Program-made: the position numbers and the translations under genes | Part shown: positions 18,072-25,847 of the stretch, piece after piece | How positions within the stretch are numbered: position 1 is the first letter of the stretch | How the letters are laid out: each line of letters opens with the position of its first letter | Notes under the pieces: generated by a model | The model's database searches: none | Told to the model about the DNA's origin: nothing | What the model saw: only the letters and a program-made list of their open reading frames with translations | Assembly: GCA_003427395.1 (NCBI GenBank) | Contig: BFEA01000398.1 | Coordinates: 135,417 to 161,263 of the forward strand | Direction of reading: 5' to 3' | Source of the DNA: Chara braunii | Taxonomy: Eukaryota > Streptophyta > Charophyceae > Charales > Characeae | DNA length: 25,847 bases

Positions 18072-18818
18072 TTAAAGAAAGGAGGGTGTGGCCGCCTCCT
18101 CCCTGCTAACTATGGGGTCCCAAGACTCCACCTCTACCTCTAGGCGGTCATACCTGCTTATTCTTAGGACGATGACGACTTTCTCGGCTTTATCTCCGTA
18201 GAAGGGTCCATATTTCAATGAGAGCCTATAGAACTCCTCAGTCAGCCAGACACATTCTATATGCACCTTTCTCATGGAGTCGGCTACTTCCAAAATGTGT
18301 TCAAACCCTCCAAACCACTCGGCTATGAACTCTGGTACCCAAGCCGTTATCCGTAGACTTGGAGGCTCAAGTTCCTTCCATCCTCTCATTACAACTCTGG
18401 TACTGACTTCGTCCCACCTCTCGTTGGTGAACCACTTGCCTTCTTTTCGGGTTCGGGCCTCTGCATCCCCTAGAATTCACATCGGGTCCTGTCCCATTGC
18501 TAACATAGTGCAAAACAGGTATCATCCATCCTCGGAAAGGACAATCGTTCCGACTGACTCTACCTTGCCGTCTGCTATATCATCCCAACCTTCCTCTTCC
18601 CTTATCGGGTTCCAAATCCGCTATATCCATACATATAACAAGTCTCGAGCAACCTCAAACCCAATTCAGTCGCACGTGGTCCCTCTCTATCCGTTCCCTG
18701 TTGCTATAGGCATTTCTATTCCTCCTCTGAGTCGTCGTGGTTCCAAACCTTTGAAGGTGTATTCCATCATCCTTTCTTCTCTAGTCATCTTTCCCTTTCC
18801 TGCACAATACCAGGCCAC
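18072..18818 (-). pseudogene. Unknown repeated ORF family, unit 2
   Basis: One frame runs from a GTG at 18816-18818, at the position where the other units have ATG (GTGGCCTGG against ATGGC..), to 18072. It carries five in-frame stops: TAG 18687-18689, TGA 18666-18668, TAG 18621-18623, TGA 18522-18524 and TGA 18477-18479. The stop at 18522 sits in SEDG-stop-YLF, where units 1 and 3 have GW, so it is probably a Trp-to-stop change. The core VPEFIAEWFGG to RLSLKYGPF spans 46 residues, as in units 1 and 3, followed by KAEKVVIVL. It is the most damaged of the four. It starts 33 bases after unit 1 ends. Confidence 0.6.
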
Positions 18819-18851
18819 CCGTCCTTCCTAAGTTAAGTTACCCCACCCCTT

Positions 18852-19664
18852 TTAGAAGTTTCTGTCCTCTATCTCTTCATCTTCGTCTTCGTCACTAAAG
18901 TCATCCTCCTCGTCGTATACCAACTCTCTTACCCCATCTAGAAACGTCTCCCCTATTGCCACATTCCTGTAGACTATCCCCCAAGGCACAACGCTAGGGA
19001 CAAAGATATTGTCTATGCTAAGGCAGTTTAGTATCTCAGTCAGCTCCTCCGCCCAGTTCCCCTCGAATGGCCCCATCTCTACTGATAACCGAAAAAAATC
19101 TTGCCTAGCGCATTGGTATAGCCCGAGGTTCGTCATGGACTGGCATATTCGCACTAGCCTGCTCCGGGTTCCGAAAACCGCATCCACTAGGAAGGAGGGC
19201 AGCATACATCGCATGGTCCTCACGGGTCGCCTCATGCTTTCTCTATCCCCAAGTTTCACCCGTACGTCTACCTTTTCCATTTCCATTTTCCTCCGTTGAC
19301 ATGCAACCCACACAATCTCTGCTTCTACCTTCCTAAACAATTCGTCCGGTGTATTCTCGAGTGCCAACTCTATGATCATAGCTTTCTACTCATTTTGCGA
19401 CAAGTAGACCCACCCCTGGGCTTCCACTGTCCCTCGGAATTCCAAATCCATTAAACTTGGCGACAACCTCGCCAGACTGACATTAGTCCATATTGTTTCT
19501 ATCCAAAGGAAAGCATCCTCTCCTTCCAGCATTACCGTTTGATACGCTGGTTCACGGTCCGTCCACGTTTCATTTTCCGGGAGGACGACTGATACCCCAT
19601 CCTTTACATCTACTGGCATTTTCGGGCCGCTAGTATAGATCGGGGAAAGCAACCATCGCGCCAT
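18852..19664 (-). pseudogene. Unknown repeated ORF family, unit 1 (best preserved)
   Basis: It starts at ATG 19662-19664 in strong context (AAGATGGCG) and encodes MARWLLSP onward, about 270 residues, with one TAG at 19386-19388. Layout: an N-terminal part with VSVVLPENETW and EDAFLWIETIW, a strand GTVEAQGWVYL, a helix-like linker (ENTPDELFRKVEAEIVWVAC), then the core LPSFLVDAVFG to RLSVEMGPF (46 residues), WAEELTEIL, VYRNVAIGET, and an acidic tail (FSDEDEDEEIEDR). No transmembrane segment, signal peptide or enzymatic motif is evident. It is the first of four tandem units upstream of gag on the same strand. It could be a 5' accessory ORF family of a very large retroelement, a local host gene family, or cargo of another element. 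Confidence 0.65.
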
Positions 19665-21570
19665 CTTGTTTTCAGCACCTGACCCCTGTTTTCATAAAAA
19701 GGCACCAACCGATCCTTTTGGTCAGGTCAACCCTTGTCCTAGATGAGAATTATTTCAGACCCCTCATCAAGGTCTCCCTATTTTACCTCCCCCAATCCTA
19801 AGTACCTCTTCCCCATAATTCCCTCGGCTGGCCATCCATTTGCCCACATTCTTTCTCTTGGTTCCATTCCAATTGACCTCTATCCTCCTTCCTTTCGATC
19901 ATCTCTCACTCGTGCGGACTTAGATGGGGGGGGAGGGATAGACTTAGAGATATATCCCGTCCAACAGTCCAAGCTCAATCAAATTTTACAGAGGGGGAAC
20001 GCATTAAAAAATCAGGCAACCTCACATACGGGCCGGTCATCTCCTCACCGGCCATCCCCAATATGGTCTCTCCGCTGCTACTATCGGTAGAGTTTTATCC
20101 CATACCTCAAGTGCAGCTCAACCGTCGTGAGCGCGGTACCCAGGTCTCGACAAGGCATTCGCCCTTTCCTCCTTACCGAGAATACCCCATCCCGTCTTGC
20201 CGCTTTGCACATCCATACCGACACCGAGAGTTACCTCGAGTGCCTAAATACAGGGACAAAGTCAGTCGTCCGGGCATTCACTTCTATCGGTCCGACAAGA
20301 ATTAACCTTTTCCAAAACCATGCTACGAGAAGGTGCTAATCGCCTCCGAGGCTCTGTCTTTGTCCGCATGCAATGGTACTCCCTCCGCCAGCCAACACGC
20401 TAAGCCTCGCCTGAGGAGATTTCACACCCCGTCCGGCAGATCATCGAGCCGAAGCCCGTCACTGCTCGAACGAGAATGCTACTAATCAACCCACGTGACA
20501 AACTCCCGTCCGACAGTTCGATGGCCTGACCTCAACATACGAACACACGGCAGCCTACAAAAGAGAACGACGTTTCGCAACCCGCACTGGCCGGTGCAGA
20601 CCAATCCTTTCCTTCCGAAAGGCAAGATGCTTGAATCCCATCATGCAAACACAAGTCCCAAGTGGGACACACATAGTACAAGTGCCATTCCCTGGGTGCA
20701 CCCAGCGCTTCCTACCCATAACTCACAAATTTTCTCTCAGGACAATGAGTGTCACTCCCCCTACTTTCATACATAGTGGTTGGTTCCTTCTCGTGAGAAT
20801 CTTCAAGGGTGAGCTAGTTTTCCTTGGAGTCTAGCAACTCCCTTCATTTTCCTTCTCTTCACTTGTCTGTCCTTTCATAGGGTAGGATTGTTCTTTCTTG
20901 ATGACCCGTTGTGTTCATATTGGTTCCTTCAATCATTAAAAAAAAGTGCAAAGTGCATGAGCCCTCTGGGCTCAAAGAAGAAGGGGAAAACACCCATTCG
21001 GTCGGATCACTCCGCCATGGGATTTTGCATTGGAACCTGGCCTAAGCCAAGCACCAACCGCCTGCCAGGTAACCGGAGCCCTTCTTTTATACGAAGAGGA
21101 AGGGTCGACCTGCGACTTGTCCAAGGCTTCCCCGGACTGGCGAAAACCAGCACCGGACGAAGGAGGGCGAGAGCCATTCCTAAAAGGAAAGGCTGTTCAA
21201 GTGCATAGCATGTATGTTATACCTCCAGGCCTGGCCACGCCATGCGCCCAGCCACCCTCAAATCTGATTTCTCACAAGGGAAAGAGCAAACACAAGTCCA
21301 TTTTTCGTATCTTGGGTTGTGTACACGTCAATGCGTCGGGTAGCCCCCTTGGAATCGCAAGGGTCAATTTAACCCCATGCCCGTCAGCTCCACCATTTTT
21401 GTAGGGCCAAACCCCGGTAGACTTTCGAGCCTTAGTCAACCCCACTACGGGTCTCAATTGGCTTGGCCCGCCCACGCTCGTGCTCGGGGTGCGGGCCGTT
21501 CGTCCCTAGGTCACCCCCACCTAGTGCTTTGAGATGGATGGGGGTGGCCCATCGCACGAGAGAGCTTTGA
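19665..21570. other. Gene-poor stretch upstream of unit 1
   Basis: No firm gene is seen. On the minus strand near 20080-19990 a short piece reads EEMTGPYVRLPDFLMRSPS. Its LPDFL resembles the LPSFL/LPPFL start of the repeated core, but the rest does not follow, so a fifth, ruined unit is only a weak possibility. A 5' LTR might be expected here if units 1-4 belong to the retroelement. No primer binding site complementary to a common initiator tRNA was seen. Confidence 0.35.
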
Positions 21571-21574
21571 CATT

Positions 21575-21642
21575 GGGGATGTAGCTCAGCCCTCACGGCG
21601 GGTGGTAGTCTCGCTGGTCGTTCCGCAACGCTGATTTTTTTT
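21575..21642 (+). other. tRNA-Ala-like 5' half followed by T8
   Basis: GGGGATGTAGCTCAG (21575-21589) equals the 5' end of eukaryotic cytosolic tRNA-Ala, including the acceptor strand and A box. After about 11 inserted bases GGTGGTAG (21601-21608) resembles the D-loop/D-stem continuation. No anticodon stem, T arm or 3' acceptor partner follows. A run of eight T (21635-21642), which can stop RNA polymerase III, comes 45 bases later. It may be a tRNA-derived fragment or SINE head; it is not a functional tRNA gene. Confidence 0.4.
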
Positions 21643-22439
21643 GCTTCGTTGTTGTGTTCCTAAGCAATTGCTCCTTCCAATACGCAGGCAGTCCAATGAT
21701 TCTTTGAGTGTTTCTCTTCTCTTGTGTATAGGCTAAGCGTTATCCTTAGGCCACACACCATTTCCCTACGCAATGTGACCATAAGGCGTCATCGGGGGGG
21801 TGGCAGAGTCGTCCTCCCCCTCGCCTCTACGCATCCATCGATCTCACAATTTGCTGTTTTCCTCATTCAAGTAGGCCCCTTAGTCCTTTCGGGTCCTCAT
21901 ATGCATGCACACATAACATCACAATTTTCTTGGTATGATTGCACTCTCATTTCCATTCCAAGTCCTCAAGCGCAAAAGTCATTCTCATGGGCTGGCTCTA
22001 TGTCAAGGGTCCCATAGCCCCTTTGTCCCTCTTCCCTTTCACTTTCGGTGCCCAGTTCCTCTCGCCCCTATCCCGCTCAAGGCATTTCTAGCCACCACTC
22101 ACCTGCACAATTCCACACAAGCAAGAGAATTCATACAATCCCCCGTTGGGGGTCAACACATAGCCCTTCCCACATGCCTATCTTTTCAAATCCTTTGGTT
22201 GTTTTTTGTTCCCTTTTGATGCTCAATCAACCCATTCTCTTCTCATAGTCATGCAGTCGGGGAAATGGTTGAGTCAAACTGACCTTTCTCTCAACTTATG
22301 CTTCCTTTCGGATCCCGCCTTTCTCCCATTTTTTCAAATGTCCTTTTTTTTGTCTTCTTGGTGGCGCAAGGGACCGGCTATCCTCCCCTTGTCCTCTTTC
22401 TCCACCAAGTGAGGTCTGATTTCGGTCACCGTCCGTACC
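21643..22439. other. Gene-poor stretch
   Basis: Nothing is recognised on either strand. Open frames here are short and pyrimidine-driven. Confidence 0.4.
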
Positions 22440-22640
22440 CTGGCAATGTTTCCACGTGAGGGGAGAAGGGTTAGTCGTATGCCAAGTGAGGGAAAGGGAG
22501 AGCGGGGGCAAAGCGAAGAGAGAGAGGGAGAGAAGAAAGCGTGGGGGACAAAAGGGAGAGAGAGAAAAAAAAAAAAAAAAAAAAAAAAGAGGGGAAAGGA
22601 GATATAAAGAGAGAAGGAGAGAGAGAGGAAGAGAGAGGAA
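22440..22640. repeat. Purine-rich tract with A24 run
   Basis: Imperfect GA-rich sequence on the + strand (GGGAGAG and GAGAGAGGAAGAG repeats) contains an uninterrupted run of 24 A at 22565-22588. It lies about 100 bases before the satellite array. It has mirror-repeat character typical of polypurine tracts. Open frames across it are low-complexity artefacts. Confidence 0.8.
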
Positions 22641-22742
22641 GTATCTCGCCCTAATCAAGTCATCACCCCTTAGTAACAATCAAACGCTGATCACTCGTCC
22701 TATAGAAAAGTTTGACTAGGTATATCTTGGAATATTGTATAC

Positions 22743-24560
22743 GAACATGATAACGGGAAGCTAGATCGATGGAAAACACATGCTTATAGAGAAGAAGGTT
22801 ATTTAACCAAGATCCGGAACATCATATCCAAAATGAACTTTGAAAATGAAAGACTCCACTAGTGCAAAGCGCATGCACAAAGAGACGAGACCAATTAAGT
22901 AAAGATCCGGAACATGAACTTAACAATGAAAAACTAGACTAGTGAAAAGTACACTCACAAAGAGAAGAGATCAACAAAGTAGAGATCCGGAACATCACAG
23001 CAAACACGGATTGGATAATGAGAGGCTAGACTAGTGGAAGCACATGCACAAACGAGAAGAGATCAACTTAAGCAAAGATTCGGAATATGAATTTATCAAA
23101 GAGAGGTTAGACTAGTGGAAGCATATGCACAAAGAGAGGAGATCAACTAAGCAAAGATCCGACACATGAACTTGACAAAGGAAGAGGTTAGACTAGTGGA
23201 AGCCCATGCACAAAGAAAAGAGATCAACTAAGCAAAGATCCAGAATACGAAGTTTGACAAAGAGAGGCTAGCCTATTGGAAGCACGTGCACAAAGAAAAG
23301 AGATCAACTAAGCAAACATCCGACATATGAACTTGACAATGAGAGGCTAGCCTATTGGAAGCACATGCACAAAGAGAAGAGATCAACTTAAGCAAACATC
23401 CGGCACATGAACTTGACAAAGGAAGAGGTTAGACTAGTGGAAACCCATGCACAAAGAGAAATGATCAACTAAGCAAAGATCCGGAATACGAACTTGACAA
23501 AGAGAGGCTAGCCTATTGGAAGCACATGTATAAAGAAAAAAGATCAACTAAGCAAAGATCCGGCATATGGACTTGACAATGAGAGGTTAGTCTATTGGAA
23601 GCACATGCACAAAGAGAAGAGATCAACTTAAGCAAAGATCCGGAACGTGAACTTGACAATGAGAGCCTTAATCTAGTGGAAAGCACATGCATAAAGAGTA
23701 GGGATCAACAAAGTAAAGATCCGGAATATGAACTTGATAATGAGAGACTAGACCAGTGGAATCACATGCACAAAGAAAAGAGATCAACTAAGCAAAAATC
23801 CAGAATTTGAACTTGACAATGAGAGACTAGACTAGTGGAAAGTACATGCACAAAGAGTAGGGACCAACGAAGTAAGGATCCGGAATATGAACTTGACAAT
23901 GAGAGACTAGACTAGTGGAAGCACATGCACAAAGAGAAGAGATCAACTAAGCAAAGATCTGGAATTTGAACTTGACAATGAGAGATTAGATTAGTCGAAA
24001 GTACATGCACAAAGAGTAGGGACCAACGAAGTAAAGATCCGGAATATGAACTTGACAATGAGAGACTAGCCTAGTGGAAAGCACATGCACAAAGAGTACG
24101 GATCAACAAAGTAAAAATCCGGAACATGAACTTGACAATGAAGACTTAGACTAGTGGAAAACACATGCACAAGAAGTAGAGATCAACAAGGTAAAGATCC
24201 GGAATATGATCTTGACAATGGGAGACTAGACCAATTGAAAACACATGCACAATGAGTAGAGATCAACAAAGTAAAAGATCCGGAACATGAACTTGACAAT
24301 GAAGACTTAGACAAGTGGAAAGCATATGCACAAAGGAGAAGAGTTCAACAAAGTAAAAGATCCGCAACATGAACTTGACAATGAAGGATTGGACTAGTGG
24401 AAAACACATGCACAAAGAGAAGAAATTAACTAAGTAAAGATCCGGATCATGATCTTTAAGAAAGAGAGGCTAGACTATTGGAAAGCACATGCACAAAGGA
24501 GAAAAGATCAACAAGGTAAAGGATCCGAAACATAAATTTTACAAGGAGAGGTTAGACTAA
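22743..24560. repeat. Satellite array, A-type monomers (80 bp, with 93-bp units at the edge)
   Basis: Monomers contain the blocks CACATGCACAAAGAG, GATCAACTAAGCAAAGATCCGGAA, ATGAACTTGACAATGAGAG and CTAGACTAGTGGAA. The GATCCGG sites at 22904, 22984, 23077, 23156, 23237, 23317, 23397, 23478, 23557, 23637 and 23718 give spacings mostly of 79-81 bp. Two intervals, 22811-22904 and 22984-23077, are 93 bp because those units carry an extra ~13 bases after GGAACATCA. About 22 copies are present. The array is moderately diverged, and the units nearest the left edge vary most. It has no coding capacity of interest. Confidence 0.93.
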
Positions 24561-25847
24561 TGAAAAACACATGCATATGAAGGGAAGATCAACCAGAACA
24601 TCACACTAAGTATGAACATGACAATGAGTGATTAGACTAATGAAAAACACACGCATGTGAAGGAAAAATCAACCGGAACCTCACACCAAGTATGAACATT
24701 ACAATGAGTGACTAGACTAATGAAAAGCACATGCATGTGAAAGGAAGATCATCCGCAACATCACACTAAGTATGAACAAGACAAAGAGATGCTAGACTAG
24801 AAGGAAAACATTTGCATATGAAGAGAAGATCAACTGGAACATCACACTAAGTATGAACAGGACAATGAGTGATTAAATTAATGAAAAACACATGCATATG
24901 AAGGGAAGATCATCCGGAATATCACACTAAGTATCAACAAGGCAAAGAGATGCTAGACTGAATGGAAAACACTTGCATATGAAGGGAAGATCAACCGGAA
25001 TATCACACTAAGTATAAACATGACAATGAGTGATTAGACTAATGAAAAGCACATGTATGTGAAAGAAAGATCATCCGGAACATCATACCAAGTATGAACA
25101 AAATAAAGATATGCTAGACTAGATGAAAAACACTTGCATATGAAGGGAAGGTCAACCGGAACATCACACTAAGTATGAACATGGCAATGAGTGATTAGAC
25201 TAATGAAAAGCACATGCATGTGAAGGGAAGATCATCCGGAACATCACACTAAGTATGAACAGGACAAAGATATGCTAGACTAGATGGAAAACACTTGCAT
25301 ATGAAGGAAAGATCAACCAGAACATCACACTGAGTATGGACATGACAATGAGTGATTAAACTAATGAAAAACACATGCATGTGAAGGGAAGATCATCCAG
25401 AACATCACACTAAGTATGAACAAGACAAGGATATGCTAGACTAGATTGAAAGCACTTGCATATGAAGGGAAGATCAACCGGAAAATCACACTAAGTATGA
25501 ACATAATAATTAGTGATTCGACTAATGAAAAGCACATGCATATGAAGGGAAGATCATCCGGAACATCACACTAAGTATGAACAAGACAAAGAGATGCTGG
25601 ACTAGATGGAAAGCAATTGCATATGAGGGGAAGATCAACCGGATCATCACACTAAGTATGAACATGACAATGAGTGATTAGACTAATGAAAAACACATGC
25701 ATGTGAAGAGAAGATGATTCGGAACATCACACTAAGTATGAACAAGACAAATATATGCTAGACTAGATGGAAAACACTTGCATATGAAGGGAAGATCAAC
25801 CGGAACATCACACTGAGTATGAACATGACAATGAGTGATTAGACTAA
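24561..25847. repeat. Satellite array, B-type dimeric higher-order repeat (161 bp)
   Basis: B monomers share with A the CTAGACTA and CACATGCA-type blocks but read GATCAACCGGAACATCACACTAAGTATGAAC instead of the A-type junction. From 24689 two sub-types alternate strictly. B1 has ATGACAATGAGTGATTAG, ACTAATGAAAAGCACATGCATGTG and a GATCATCC junction. B2 has AAGACAAAGAGATGCTAG, ACTAGATGGAAAACACTTGCATATG and a GATCAACC junction. AGTATGAAC landmarks at 24689, 24850, 25011, 25172, 25333, 25494, 25655 and 25816 are each 161 bp apart (80 + 81). The array continues past the window end. Confidence 0.95.

Noticed and set aside
19990-20080. A fifth copy of the unknown repeated family
   Set aside because: Only LPDFL and a few neighbours match. 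The GPF motif at the 46-residue spacing and the later motifs are absent.
5346-22439. LTR pair flanking the retroelement
   Set aside because: By-eye comparison of the sequence on both sides of gag-pol, and of the larger ORF block, gave no long direct repeat, no TG..CA pair with target-site duplication and no tRNA-complementary primer site. Old LTRs could have been missed without an alignment program.
22296-22719. Transmembrane or charged proteins over the A24/GA tract
   Set aside because: Poly-Phe or poly-Lys translations of a homopolymer and GA repeat. Low-complexity artefacts on both strands.
22743-25847. CRISPR array
   Set aside because: Repeats are contiguous 80-93-bp monomers without unique spacers, in eukaryotic-type sequence.

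Overview
The window reads as nuclear DNA from a repeat-rich eukaryotic genome. There is no bacterial-style gene packing. Almost all recognisable protein-coding sequence belongs to broken mobile elements on the minus strand, and large parts are simple tandem repeats or satellite. The best guess, by inference only, is a streptophyte (charophyte) green alga such as Chara: the type of Ty3/gypsy polyprotein, the presence of a DNMT3-like cytosine methyltransferase piece, and the decay pattern would all fit. A fungus or another alga is not excluded.

Layout from left to right. Positions 1-3400 are pyrimidine-rich on the + strand and hold no convincing gene. They are a mosaic of short hairpin modules and duplicated segments, with a 61-base poly(T) run and a 26-bp tandem repeat. 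A minus-strand remnant of a DNMT3-like DNA (cytosine-5) methyltransferase lies at 4054-4641. It is followed by a ~63-bp tandem repeat (4798-5345), gene-poor sequence with 46-55-bp and 40-bp repeats (5346-7754), and an unrecognised acidic ORF on the minus strand (7755-8669).

Positions 9079-15607, read on the minus strand, are a full-length but dead Ty3/gypsy gag-pol: gag with a damaged zinc knuckle, aspartic protease, reverse transcriptase, RNase H, and an integrase with zinc finger, DD35E core and GPY/F domain. From RT to integrase the reading frame is intact except for seven nonsense codons. Where the ancestral residue can be judged from family motifs, the changes are G-to-A or C-to-T. In gag and protease there are also frame shifts, some in compensating pairs.

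Upstream of gag and on the same strand (15969-19664) lie four tandem, diverged copies of one unrecognised protein of about 250-290 residues. Three of the four share an identical 46-residue core spacing, and the starts share an MAxW-like beginning. This is the most novel item in the window. No LTRs, primer binding site or target-site duplication could be identified, so whether the four copies, gag-pol and the 3' ORF form one very large element (an organisation like that of Ogre/Tat elements) or a nest of neighbours is unresolved.

From 19665 to about 22740 there is no convincing gene, only a tRNA-Ala-like 5' half followed by a T8 run and a purine-rich tract. From about 22743 to the end of the window runs a satellite array. 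It starts with a few 93-bp monomers, continues as ~80-bp monomers, and from 24689 becomes a dimeric higher-order repeat of exactly 161 bp, seven times in succession.
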